Below, in pieces: positions 11,148 to 23,090 of a stretch of DNA of 64,000 nucleotides. Both the position numbers and the translations under genes were made by a program. The stretch is from Thalassia testudinum. Its lineage: Eukaryota > Streptophyta > Magnoliopsida > Alismatales > Hydrocharitaceae. Under the pieces are notes generated by a model. The model was given only the letters and a program-made list of their open reading frames with translations. It was not told the origin of the DNA and did not search any database. Every line of letters starts with the position of its first letter. The first letter of the stretch is position 1. The stretch spans positions 41,863,001 to 41,927,000 of the forward strand of contig JAZHRO010000003.1 in assembly GCA_037157565.1 (NCBI GenBank), written 5' to 3'.

Positions 11148-12542
11148 AGTGCACATTCAAGTAAGTTTCTACTCCATTCCTTTAATTTTTCTCTTCTCAC
11201 ACCCTTCTCTTCATGGGTGTCTTTGTTTTTGGTGTGCAAGTAAACCTGTTGCGAGGAGAGGACGAGCAGACGAAGTCGGAGATGTGGGTAGATCCAAGGC
11301 GGGAACAAGAGCGTGAAGACGTCGACACCGCACTGGAGCTCCGCACACGTTGCTGAACAAGTAGGTCTTCCTTTCTTATCAACTTAGGTCAACTTGTCAC
11401 CTTAATAAAAAAGAAAAATAAATAAATAAAAAATTAAAAAAAATAAAAACTAGAAAAACTTCTTGGGATCTCTTTGGCCAAGTGGATTATAAATCACTTG
11501 TTTGATTATTTGCCTTTACTCCTACCGCCCCAGGATTTCCCGCCTTACTTCGCATAGCAAAAATCCAAGAATCTTGATTCTTGAATCTTTCGTAGTGTAA
11601 AGTATTCTTTGATGCAAAAATAAAAAGATTGACTGCCATCCCTCTTTGCCTCATTTATCTGCAATTTGGGATCACCTTTTTGGTGGGGAGACTTGGAATT
11701 GAGTTGATTCCAACCCCACCACAGCCTTTCACGTGCCTAAGATTCGATCCTGAATCCTTCAATCCCAATAATTTGATTTTCTTTATCTTTTGGTTGAGCC
11801 TTGTGTGTGGAAATCATTTTGGTGATTGGGAGCACTTGAATTGAAGTGCTTTGGCTCCCTTTCACACTAATCTAAAACTGATTCGTGCATCCACACATAG
11901 AAATCTCCATTTAGGGAAGCCATTGCATTTTAGCATGCATTAACCAATTGACAATAAAGAAGGGTTTGTTGGGCTTAGAAGAAAACTTGTATTCTCTCAA
12001 AACCCGGAGATTGGTTGAATTGGTAAATCAGAGAAATCCTAAAATCCATACTACTTAAGGCTGAATTCTAAAATCCATTCACCAATTAAAACTTCAATTC
12101 GGGGAGATTTCCCCATTGCATGCTTGGTTTACACACTCTAAAAATCAATCACTTGGGCATTACCCGTAAATAATGCCCTTCACATTCCAAGAAGCACTTG
12201 ATCCTAAGCCTCTAACTAAAATTGGTTGCAACTTGACCCTTATTAAGGATTGAAGGTCTAACTACCTGCGTGTAGTGCCTACGTGCTGGTGAGGGTTCCC
12301 GCGTGCTATCGGGTGTCTAAGACTGAGGCAAACGGCCTTTCAATCTGGCCCGGTGGTTCCATGGTGCTCGCATTCGATTTCGTAGTTCGTGATAGTAGGT
12401 AACTTAGATCTTTAGGTCTAACGGCACACTGTAGAGGTTAGGAATTTGATTGTATTGATTTGTCATCAAGTGTACCTTTGTGGTGTCATTTCTCTCATAT
12501 CCTTTTCCCTTTGTATCCCCCCAATTCTTCCTGTGGTAGTAC
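11148..12542 (+). mobile_element. 5' untranslated leader of element A
   Basis: About 1.4 kb between primer site and gag without a convincing reading frame. A TTTTTGGTGTGCAAG motif at about 11226 parallels TTTTTGGATGTGCAG at about 35890 in element C, so part of the leader is shared between families. Confidence 0.7.
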
Positions 12543-15500
12543 ATGTTTGGGAGGAGGTCACAAAACCCTGAACTGTGTGAATTTCCTGACAATTTTAGAA
12601 AAGAAGCCAAATCGTCCTCCTCCTCCACAAACATGGCTGCACGCCCACCCCCAAATCCCGAGGGAGGAAACTGCCCTCAAAATCCACCAAATGGTGGAGC
12701 CTTGGATCCCATAACCCGCATCCAAGCCCAAATGGAAATGTATAATGAGCAAATTGAAGCCATTAGGGAAACATTGGAGGAAATGTAGAACCCTCCCAAA
12801 TGGGAGGAGCCTAGGTCTCTTAGCTCCTATCAGAATCCTGCTGCTACAGAGACCATAGGACAAATTCGGGTCCCCATGGGTAGGGACAACTTTGAGCTGA
12901 AACCTAACATAATTGGCCTAATAAATTTTCACTTCCATGGTCTTGCAATTGAAGATCTTTTTCTCCACTTGGAAGTCCTAACCCGATTGGCTGAAATAGT
13001 TAAACCAAGAAATATCGGGTTACCTATAGTCCTCATGAAAAGGTTCTCGTTTTCATTGCGAGATAAAGCGTCGCAGTGGTTACGCACCCTTGGGAGAACC
13101 ATCCACTCTTGGGAAGAGATGAGAACACCGTTTCTCAAGAAGTTCTTCCCAATCGGGTGAACCAATGCGCTTCACCGTGCTATCACTTCCTTTACGCAAC
13201 AAAACGGCGAACAGTTTCATGAGGCATGGGAGAGATATAATGACCTCCTCAGGAAGTGTCCGCACCACGGTCTGCCTAAGTGGCATATAGCCCAGATTTT
13301 CTACTATGGGTTAAATGAGACTTTGAAGCAGATTACCGACGCTTCCTGCGGAGGGAATTTTATGAATAAAGACGAGAATGGAGCATTTGAATTATTTGAA
13401 AATATGAGTGAAAACTCAATGAACAATGCCTCCATTGTCGCCATTAATCATACCAGCCTACCCCGTAATGTCCACAAAGTTGACACGGGACCCTCCCATT
13501 CATCCACTAATCTTAGCCTTATCGCACAAAAATTGGATGAAGTCTCCGTCGTGCATAAGAAGCTGGACGAGCTTCTAGCCAACCCCGCCCATTCAATAAG
13601 TCATGTGGATCTGGCTTCTACGAGCTAGTATTTTAACACGGAATACCAAGCCTCCGTGTGCTCGGATGCATATTTACATGCGGACACGTCTTCTGGCATA
13701 GAAGACGCTTGCGCCTTGGGGAACAACCCATTCTCTGCCACTTATAACCCAGGGTGGTGAAATCATCAGAACTTCGCATGGTCCAACAACTCACAGCGCC
13801 AAAACCCCACAGGTGGACCAATGTGACCTTCCGCACCAGTCATCCCAAGGGCCCAGTCTAATCCTATGGCAAATCCGCCATCGGGCCCTTGTGTACCGCA
13901 AGTAGAACATGCATCAAGTCCTCTTAACAAATTGATGCGAATGATGACGAAAATGTCAAAGTGCCATGAAGAGAACATGGCCTCTCTTCAGCACCAATTG
14001 GCGCAGCAAAATGCTGAGATCAATCAACTACGCATGGCGACTCGATCTCAGGGCACTCTTCCAGCCCAACCTGTTCCAAACCCGTGAAATTTCATACCCC
14101 ATGGTCCTCAACCACAGGTACAACCTTCTTAGGGGCAGGTTCATCAAATTCTGCAGACTCCGAGCATTCCACTGGGATTTCTAGCTAATCCCGTTGCAGC
14201 ACCTCACTCTTATGTCCCTATTGCGAACCCTCCTCTGCCGTATGATCCCAATGGACCCGCATCGTCCAATGCTATCACTACGAGGAGCGGTAAGCAAACT
14301 GTCGATCCGCCTTGTCCTGATCCTGGCCCGTCTTCTTCATTGCCCTCTCATTCGGGATGCGCACTGCATTCGCAAGAGGATGATATACCCAAATTGTTGC
14401 CAGAATCAGTCCCATTCCCTGAGGCTCTATTGAGGGAGCCAAAAGGCAAGAAGAAGGATACGCAGGCCTTTGATAACCTGCGTAATTTGTTCAGGGATGT
14501 AGAAATCAAGGTACCCCTGCTCGAGGCTATCGACCACATACCTATTGTCGCCCGATTTCTCAAAGACTAAATAACACCCAGGCGACAATCAAAGAAAACT
14601 AAGAATCCAGTGGTTCTCTCGCCTCAAGCGAGTTGTGCTATACTATCAAATCTACCACCGAAGCAGAAAGAACTGGGCACACCGCTTATTTCCTGTAGCA
14701 TCCAAGGCTGCAATTTTAACCGTGCCCTTCTTGATCTAGGATCTTCCATAAATCTTATACCAACCATCATGCTAGAAAAATTTTCCTTGGGAAATCTGAA
14801 ACCCACCCCGATCACGTTACAGTTGGCAGATCGTTCTGTCAAAATTCCGAAGGGTGTGGTGGAAGACGTGGTGGTTAGGGTCAACAGTGTCTATTTTCCT
14901 GTTGACTTTCTTGTTTTAGATATGGAAGTTCCTGGCTCACTTTCTGATTGTTTGATCATCCTTAGACAACCTTTCTTGGCCATAGCCCGCACCCATATCG
15001 ACTGCGAGTCGGGCTGTATTGAGATTGTCGTTGGATCAGAAAAGATCAAGCTTAACATCTTCAAGGCAACCAAGAACTTTGATTGCGATTGTATCAAGGA
15101 TGACACGTCTGACGAGGACATGGCTGTCAGCACGTGTATCGGACTAATTGGGACCTATTTTGACTGCTGCATATTACCTGTAAACACTGACGACTACCTG
15201 ATCAATACATACTGTGATGTTCCCCCATCCCTCCCTATTCCCATACCTTCTCTTGACCAGACTTCTGACAAGGTTTTCTCCGCTTCCCATACCTCATGGT
15301 CTGAGTCATATCCGGGCTACTCACCGCCTGTCCACACTCTTGAAGACCGGATTGCCCTTTCTTTCCCGCCAAACCAGGCTGAATTGCAACTCCACATTGG
15401 GACCTTGAGCCCACATACTTCTCACTGGGGCTATTCCTTTTTGGATCCATCTATCCAAGAAGCCCCTCTTCTTGGCCAATCTGAGGGCCAACTTCTTCAT

Positions 15501-15779
15501 CCTGACTTGTTTTCCGATCCGCCTGGGACACTCTTGTCCCAAGAAATGCCAGATACTTCACCACCCACCATCCACCCACCCTACCACCCTACTGTATACC
15601 CTGCACCTCAGCTCTTGTTACCCGATCTTTCGTCCTTCCTCTACCCTACCCTGCATGCATATGAGGACAAAGCATCGTTTGGCATGGGGGGGTGGATAGG
15701 CATCCTTAGGATCTGGGTATTTTATGGTATCATGCAGTTTCTATCTATATATATATATATACATATAAATGAAAAATGA
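12543..15779 (+). pseudogene. gag-pro: Decayed Athila-type gag-protease polyprotein of element A
   Basis: One reading frame runs from the ATG at 12543 to 15779, broken by in-frame stops (among them 12786, 13158, 13626, the TGA in the GWW-N stretch near 13758, 14085 and 14568). Order: Q/P-rich N-terminus; a Retrotrans_gag domain (about 12880-13330) with FSLRDKASQWLR and a WERYND-LLRKCPHHGLP block; a linker; the Athila marker NAITTRSGK (about 14270); then a retropepsin-like protease (about 14640-15070) with DLGSSINLIP as active-site motif and LQLADRS and RQPFLA blocks. The last 230 residues, acidic and proline-rich, correspond to nothing I recognise. No RT, RNase H or integrase follows, so the element is non-autonomous by structure, not merely by mutation. 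Several stops look like CGA-to-TGA or TGG-to-TGA transitions. The protein would form virus-like particles and cleave itself; it is dead here. Confidence 0.9.
15682..15692 (+). promoter_or_regulatory. Internal polypurine tract of element A (cPPT-like)
   Basis: GCATGGGGGGG lies about 1.1 kb before the 3' LTR, preceded by ATGAGGACA. Equivalent tracts occur in N, C, M1 and M3. It lies in the last codons of the gag-pro frame. Confidence 0.55.
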
Positions 15780-16762
15780 AAATGGTGTTTAGTAATGATC
15801 TAAAGGCTGAAACAAAAATACAATAAGTGTTTATGGATATTCAACCACTATTTTGAAGACTTTCCAGGCCACAAAAGCTTGATTCGCTCATGCTCGGCTT
15901 AATTCACTTGAGCATTGACAAAATAGATCAGAATCTCTCCTAACTAAGGACGTATTCTTATACTTGAGACACCAGTACAGGATCCATTGGTTTACTTCTA
16001 CTCAAGAGCCTAAGTAATCTTGGTTCACACTACACATATCAAGAAAGACCAGGTGAACATAAAATCCAACCCTAGTGTTCATTAGGGAAGGTGGAGTCCT
16101 TACCTGTGCACGTAGGTAGACTTTTTATCCCAGGCTTTAGTCTTATGTTAAGAAGAGACTCTTTCCACCAAAAAGGAACTCTCCCACCAAAAAGAAAAGT
16201 GTGCACCTCCAAATAATGTTGTAAGGGATATACTGACACGTGTTTCAAAAAAAAAAAAAAGATGCAAATAAGTTAGTATATATTGCAAATGTCTGTAAAG
16301 TCTCTACCCTAAAAAAGTTCTTCAGGGCATGTCGCAAATACCCTGTTTTCTTTGAGCCACAAATGTCAGAAAAAGGGAGTTGAGTTTTCCATCATCCTTT
16401 TAAGGGTCAATCCGAAGACATGAGCTGAAACTGGGACCAACCTGTACTTAAAAATTCGTGAAACCCTGGGCTTGAGTCTTAATGTTCATCTGGTCAGTCT
16501 TGATCCTTCACTAAGCACAAGCCATAATCTCTTGAGCTCTCGAGTACGGCAAAAACCTCCTGGGTCCTGGAAATCGTACTTAAGGTTTAAATATCAAGAG
16601 TCCTGGTTAGTCGAGAGATGATCTATGTCATGTGAGACTTAAAGTACTGGTAGCCTTCTCTGCAATTGGTTCTCACAATATCCAACAATAAACACACCTA
16701 TGTCACCTCAGGAGAAAATCCTCAGCTTAAGATCATTTCTAAAGACAATACAAAAATATTTT
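15780..16762 (+). mobile_element. 3' untranslated region of element A
   Basis: Non-coding stretch of about 1 kb between the end of the gag-pro frame and the hairpin and PPT. It contains an A run at about 16248. No gene seen. Confidence 0.75.
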
Positions 16763-16795
16763 GCTAGGGACTAGCAAAAGATAGGCATGGGGGTA
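16763..16795 (+). promoter_or_regulatory. Hairpin plus polypurine tract of element A
   Basis: GCTAGGGACTAGC (16763-16775, 5-bp stem, 3-nt loop), AAAAGATAG, then GCATGGGGGTA (16785-16795) directly before TGATTG of the 3' LTR. Confidence 0.85.
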
Positions 16796-19410
16796 TGATT
16801 GCACCGCAAAAATACACCTGCAATTGTGCTATCTTGTGCTATTTCCTAGCATTACCAGCGCATATTAGGTATCTATAGTCGCATTTGTAAAAATACACGC
16901 ATGCATGCATTTAATTGAGAGGGGAGGAGAGTGAATAAAATGGCCTCGCAATTCACGTATTCCTCAAGTGCTGCCTTACAAAATTTCCATTTTCATTTTT
17001 TATTTCTTTTTTATTTTTGACTTTCTTCTCCGTGGCTACATGGCATGGCTAGACCTTCCTCCTCACGCCATGCTCTGCAACAGCTCTCCCTACTAGCCGC
17101 ATGCAAGCCTCTCCCTGTCAGCCATGCAAAGCCATGCACAGCCAGGGCATGGTTGTGCATGCTTTCTTCTTCTTTAAAAAGAGCATGGCTCCTTCTTTGC
17201 AAAGGGAGCCTGGTCCACGACAAAAAAAAAACACACTATAGCTCTTCTTCTCTGGGCCGTCCCCTCCCCTCTCCCTCCATACGCAGCCTCTCCTCCTCTG
17301 AGGAGCCACTCTGCTGGCAGGAGTACCTCACAGTGGAGCACGACCACCACCGTGAGTTCCACCACCGCCCAGCTCATCAAAGAGCCGGTGGGCGTGGTGG
17401 TTCTCTTCTCTGAATTCATCGTTTCAAGCCTTTCCACCATTGCCACACAAAGCTTCAAGCTTTGAAGCTCAACTAGCCCCCGCACGCCCCAGTAGCAGCC
17501 GACCAAGCTCCACCACACACGCCAGCAGGTCACCTGTACCCCTCTTCGCGTGCCCTATCGCGAAGGGCCACCCGCAAGCCAGTAGTCGGCATTGCTTCTC
17601 CACGCAAGCACCGAGCCGCTCCTCACCTTCCGCAGTCACAGCACCAGGCGCACCTGGTCGCACGGCTCACCCCGACACTGTATCCATTGTTCGCATGTTT
17701 CAACGGAACACTGTCGCTATAGTGCGGCGACCGGTAAGTTTCTCACTTAACCGGTCACCCGTCACGCCACAACCGGCCGCAGCCCACGCCCACGCCCGCT
17801 CCAGCGCCCACCCACGTGTCTACGTGTGCCCGCATCTGCCAACGCCTGCCCGCTTCAGCATCTGCGTCCGTGTCTCCCTTCACCGGCACCAGCCCGCTTC
17901 AGCACCCGCTCTTCACCCAGCGCGGTGCACTACGGCCTCTCTCCCTCGCACTCACTCCCTCCCAGCGTGCGCCTCTCCAGCGCCTACGCGCGTGCACGTG
18001 CGTTGTGGCCATCAGACGACGCCCAGCTGCGTGCAGACGTCTTAATGCTCACCTCCTTCACTCCAGCAGGAAGCGCGCTCTCTCTCTCTCTTTCACAGCA
18101 CTCCCTCACTCTCTCTGCCGACACTTACACACACACACTTACACTCTCATACACACACCTATACTCTACTTTATACATATATATATACGTACATTATATA
18201 TTTATATATATATATATATATTTATATACATATATATCTATACATATATTAGTACTTATATAACTATGTATTAGTTTATATACATACTTACATATATATA
18301 TATCTATATACTTATATATATATATACAGATATTTACATATATACATATACTTATATATGTATAAATAAATAAATATATATATATACATACATATATATA
18401 TTACCTATATAAATAAGTATAAGTATAGATACATATATATACACATATACTTATACATATATATATATATACAAATATACATACATATATACATATATAT
18501 CTATAATATATATACATATATATATATACATATCTATTTACATATATCTATATACATATATTACTATATATATATACATATATATATATCTATATAGTTA
18601 TATATACATACATATACATATACATATATATATATATATACATATATCTATCTATACATATAGTTACATACCTATATATATACATATATATATATATTTA
18701 CATATATACATATATATTTTCATATCACTTACCATACGTGGTATCGTGGGAATATATGCACCAGTTGCTGATATTCCCCGATACACGCGTACAGAAAGCG
18801 TGTTCATACTCATCTTCCACCCATCCACCTTACATTTCACGCGGCACTTCATCTTGTTGGTTGCATCTTCCTAAACGATGACTGACTCGACACCGTGCTA
18901 CACGCCATCTCCACCTCCACCCCCACCCCTTTATACATATATAATATATACATACATATATATACTATATTTACTTTATTTCTATTTCTCTTTCATGCTA
19001 GTAAAAAGATAAAAAATATATAAAAGAGAAAAGATAATCCTTGACTTGCAGGTACTCAGTCTTGCGAATAGCAAGGCCAGTTTTGGAACCCTGATTTGGC
19101 TCAAAGCCAAGAACTAGATTTTGAGGGTGTGCCTCAAGGACAAGAATTATCAGAAAAAAATCTAAATAGAAAAACACCAAAAACACAATAAACGAACGGA
19201 AGAGATTTGTTGTAGGAAAGGCGTGGAAACTTCACTTCTAATCCCACTTCCCTAAGTTTGACCCTGGGCCTAAAAGTGACCAAGATAAAATCAAGTAGGC
19301 CAGGCTAAAAATTTTTTGTAAAGAGATGGTTAGGCTCGATTTAGGTTAACCACTCTATGCACTTCAACGATAAAATCACCATATTAACACACCTATCCAT
19401 GTCTACACCA
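16796..19410 (+). mobile_element. 3' LTR of element A
   Basis: Direct repeat of the 5' LTR (6292-11116 minus its nested insert). Starts TGATTGCACCGC; the end is placed at ACCA (19410) before CGTGC. The last 20 bp align only loosely with the 5' copy, so an end a few bases earlier is possible. Uninterrupted, so it shows what the 5' LTR looked like before the N element landed in it. Confidence 0.85.
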
Positions 19411-19939
19411 CGTGCCCATGCTGCTGTGCATGTGCGGTGGTGCGTGTGTGTGCGTGGGAGGCCTGGGTTGCACCACGTGGCGCGACCTGGGCCGTCCATT
19501 TTCATTCCTTTGCAGAGGGTGCCACCGTGCACGGATCAAATTGATTTCCATGTTGTCGGACTGCCATCGTTGCTCTGGATCCATTTGTACGGTTGGATTT
19601 TTCATTCGAAACCCGTAAGGATGTTGCATTGCCCCCTGGCCATTGATCTTCCTCGAGCTTCAAATGATGCTACGGGACTCTGATCTGGACGATTTTAGAG
19701 GCATTAGACTCTGATCGTCGTCCTGATGAGATCCATATGGTCTAATCATCCATCTGAGGCCCTGAAATAAATCTCTTTCCTTCCTGTCCATAAAAAGGAC
19801 CTAATTAACCTAAAATATACACAACTATTCTAATTGCAGAATGATGCATGCTATGCAATATTTATAACATGAAATGCAAATTTAAGCCTAGGAACATACA
19901 TGAATAGGCATTTTAACCTAAATGGATGTGTCTATATCA
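19411..19939 (-). mobile_element. M1 3' LTR, proximal segment
   Basis: Continues the M1 LTR broken at 6291. Aligns with about 25300-25822 (GGTGGTGCGTGTGTGCGTGG, TTCATTCCTTTGCAG, GGATCCAT, AAATGGATGTGTCTATATCA). On the minus strand the LTR begins TGATATAGACAC at 19939. With the 5369-6291 segment it gives about 1.45 kb of the 1.51 kb LTR. Confidence 0.87.
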
Positions 19940-19972
19940 TACCCCCATGCCTATCTTTTGCTAGTCCCTAGC
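19940..19972 (-). promoter_or_regulatory. Hairpin plus polypurine tract of M1
   Basis: The minus strand reads GCTAGGGACTAGC (complement of 19960-19972), AAAAGATAG, GCATGGGGGTA (complement of 19940-19950), then the LTR. It is virtually identical to the signal of element A although the LTRs are unrelated. Confidence 0.87.
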
Positions 19973-20492
19973 AAAATTAAACTGCATGCTATGTATAAAA
20001 ATAGAATTAGGACTTGATTGCTTTGGCCTAAGTTGTTTATTAACAATAGAAAATTTCAACTAAGGTCCTAAACCACAAAGACTCAATAGTATCAGGTGTC
20101 TCCAAGAATGCAGACCGCCCAAGTCCTCGCCTTATTTGAAAAGGTAAGGTACTTTTTTTTTCTTCTTTTCTAATTTTTTTGCACTTTTGGAGTTTGAGTT
20201 CTGGGATAACTTTTTATGGCTACCTGACCTGCCCAAGACTCAAAATGGACTCTAAGTACTAAGCATTTTTGTGAAAAAGTGATAGACTCATAAAACGGCC
20301 GTTAAGATGAACTTTGGGTTTCTACGACCCTAGGTGACCTTGCCTAAATGTTTATCTTTACGATTGGTAGCTTTCTTCCTACTTTTATCTATAGGGTCGA
20401 CATAAGAGCGAACCCATTGTATATCTCCCTGGCTTATTCTACTCCCCGCTTCTTCCCTACGTGTTTTGGGAATTATTGTGCATTTTTTTGAG

Positions 20493-20773
20493 CTGGGCTC
20501 TAAACAACCAGCCAATGGGCTATTACTAACGACTACCTGCCAGCCATACTCGTGCAGTGAAGTGCGGCTTTATTATTTTCTCTTTTTTTCTCCTCTTTCT
20601 ATTTTTTCTTCTTTTCTTTTTGGGTGTTTCTTTTTTTTCTCTTTTTTTTTTCTAAGTAGGTGGCTTCCTTGATCTAAGATTTACCTAAAGGCAGTACAAC
20701 GAAAATGATCATGTGGCTAGGCTCTAGACAACCGACCGATGGGTTGTTACCATCGACAACTTGCCAGCCATAC
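20493..20773 (-). repeat. Duplicated 58-bp block in M1 3' UTR
   Basis: GCTGGGCTCT...GCCAGCCATAC at 20493-20550 recurs with substitutions at 20716-20773. The same pair at the same spacing occurs in M3 (31875-31932 and 32078-32135). Confidence 0.75.
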
Positions 20774-21186
20774 CACCCAAGTTGGTCCATTAGCTACCCA
20801 ATTTCCTTAAAAATCATCGGAAAGTGAGTGTGAATAGTGCGTAGATGCTTAGCCTTAAAATCCCCCAAATCAGAGGCCAGGTTGATAAGTCGAATACTTA
20901 TCATCCCAATTTATTTACCAAATTAAAATAAATTTTAATTAGTGAGGACTCAAGACTAAGTCCACATTCGAGAGGACACCTAGGCAAGTTAAGGCCAAAG
21001 GCTTGAAGAGTCTAAGTATTCAGGTCCTATTGTATTATTTCCTAAAGTTAATAACTTCCAAATGCCTAACTTCTCTTTTCCTAATTTCGTTCTTTTTTTA
21101 TCTTTTTCAAATTTTTAGTTTTTTTATATAAGAAATAAAAGAAATTTACGAAGTTAACAAAATGACTTCAGGAATTGATTATCCAT

Positions 21187-21196
21187 CCCCCCATGC
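21187..21196 (-). promoter_or_regulatory. Internal polypurine tract of M1 (cPPT-like)
   Basis: The minus strand reads GCATGGGGGG about 1.25 kb before the 3' LTR, preceded by AGGACATTGCAT, as in N, A, C and M3. Confidence 0.55.
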
Positions 21197-21776
21197 CTAA
21201 ATGATGCAATGTCCTGATTGTACAAATAAAGACATGGAAAGGCTGAGTAAGCATAATATCACCAAAATAACATGAGGAATTCGATCAGCTCCGCAGAGAA
21301 TGTGAAATATAAATGCATGCTAAATTTAATGCCTTTAGCTAGGCAGAATATACATACAAAGAAGAATTTAAAAATTCATAAGTGCGGGTCAGAAATAAAA
21401 TCAAAAGGTTGATCCTAAAACTTATCAACTGAAGATGTCCAAAGATGTGGACCAGACTATGGTGCAGACACATGCCCCAGGGTCGAGTGGTTCTAAGGTT
21501 CTGGATGAAAATCACCCAGAACCGAAGGTTGTTAAGTTTGTGGGGCCGGGCATGCAATTTTATGGTGTGCAACCCAAGACCAAAGTGTCGGACAAGGGGT
21601 AGAGATGGTTCAATAGGTTCAGATGTCATCTTAACATTCAGCTTAGAAAAATAACCAATTATTTCAAGCTCAGGTTGCATAGGAAAGATATCATAAGGGT
21701 CCTAGTAGAATGTAGGTGGTTTCAGGTCAATAGGTACCCTTAGATCCAAAATCGTAGTTCCCTCAGAAGTAGCCTC

Positions 21777-23090
21777 CTAGATCTTTATTTCAACATTTCT
21801 ATCCTCCAACATCAAGTGCTCAGGCTTCGGGACCTCTAGCATATCATTCACCCCATATGATTTACCCAAGTCCAGAAATTGTGGTTGACTCAGAATTGAC
21901 TTGGGTATAATGATTTCCAAATCAAAATGAATCCCTTCGGGATGTGGTTGAGGAATGGGACTACTGATTGAATCTTCTAGTAAATGAGGATTCGAATCCT
22001 CCAAGTTAACCCCAACCGAATCCAGATCTTCAATAATTGGGCTATCAAACAGTTCATCAGATTCCTCGGTCCTATTTGTCTCACTAAAATCATCTTCCTT
22101 ATGCACAAGTGGGACTTCACTAAGAGATTCCTCACACTCAAAATCAAAGAATCCATGATCTTCATCTATATATGTCTCAAAATCATGTCATTTCATGGTC
22201 TGTGGAGACATATCTTTCGCCATTCCCTGGCTCTAGCATCTCAGGTGAGAAACTCGATTCATCCTCAAAGGGTTGCTTTAGACCAGCCTGGTCATCTCCA
22301 ATCTCAGAATATGTATCCCCCCCGACATGTGCTTGAACGGGTTCAGACATTGGCTCTCCTGAAGGGGGTTCATCTTGAGAATCATCCCAAGATTTGACTA
22401 AGGCAACCACAAATTTCATCCTCAACCTCAACAATTTCACAAGAAGAAACTCACCCAGGTCCCTATCCCTAACACTTTGGAGCAAACCCAACAGAGAACT
22501 ATTAAGTTCATCAATCATTTTGATCATAGGCTCCAATGCTTTAGTGCATGGTGTTGGCTGAGTTTCTAAAGATTGTATAGTGTTCCTCAAATTAGCCAAC
22601 ACCCTATCTTGGATCTGGTTCACCTGAATAGACTGGTTTGATTCAGGTTTGGGTAGGTTCGGGTTAAATCTCGAGGGGTCAAGAAGTCGAGGTTCTTGGG
22701 TCCCTCCCTGATAGTAGGTCATCTTTGGTTGTTCAAATGGTGGTGACTGATATTCAGCATAATTCTGGGGAGGGTAAGTGTTATAATCAGCATATCCTTC
22801 ATGATTGTAGATCTGGTTAGGTTGATCATCAAAGGGTGGAGATCTATAATCATTGTAGCTCTGGGAAGGATGGTAATCATAGTCTTGTTGTCCAGGGTTA
22901 GACCCTGGACACTAAGGTCCAGATTCATATCCCCAATCAAAGTCATCCCGATTAGTGGATGGGTAATTACAAGTCAAGTCGGAATAGTAATCATCTTGGG
23001 GATAAGTGGAGGTAGGAGGGTAGGAGGCTAGGATTGGAAATGTGTGAAAGGTGTGGAAGGATACATAGTAGAATAGGAGGGAAATCATAA
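21777..23090 (-). pseudogene. Acidic orphan reading frame of M1, frameshifted
   Basis: The minus-strand frame occupies the gag position but shows no gag, zinc-knuckle or protease motif. The N-terminal part is rich in Y, P and Q (repeated YP, DY and SPPF pieces). Next comes a helical stretch around ANLRNTIQSLE and DELNSSLLGLLQSV, then a strongly acidic C-terminal half (HKEDDFSETNRTEES, SPIIEDLDSVGV). An in-frame TAG (about 22912), a frame change near 23030 and another near 22190 break it. The element C frame at 37537-38814 has the same three-part layout. I do not recognise the family; possible roles are an accessory capsid-like or RNA-binding protein, but this is inference. Confidence 0.6.

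Larger units (their letters stand above)
19973..21776 (-). mobile_element. M1 3' untranslated region
   Basis: No reading frame. Holds a 58-bp block present twice (20493-20550 and 20716-20773), a T/C-rich tract (20570-20655) and an internal GCATGGGGGG tract (complement of 21187-21196). The M3 remnant at 31337-32740 is the same region, so these parts are conserved between the two subfamilies. Confidence 0.75.

Noticed and set aside
11090..11308. Minus-strand open frame over the primer site of A
   Set aside because: Antisense to the LTR end, primer site and leader of element A; no domain.
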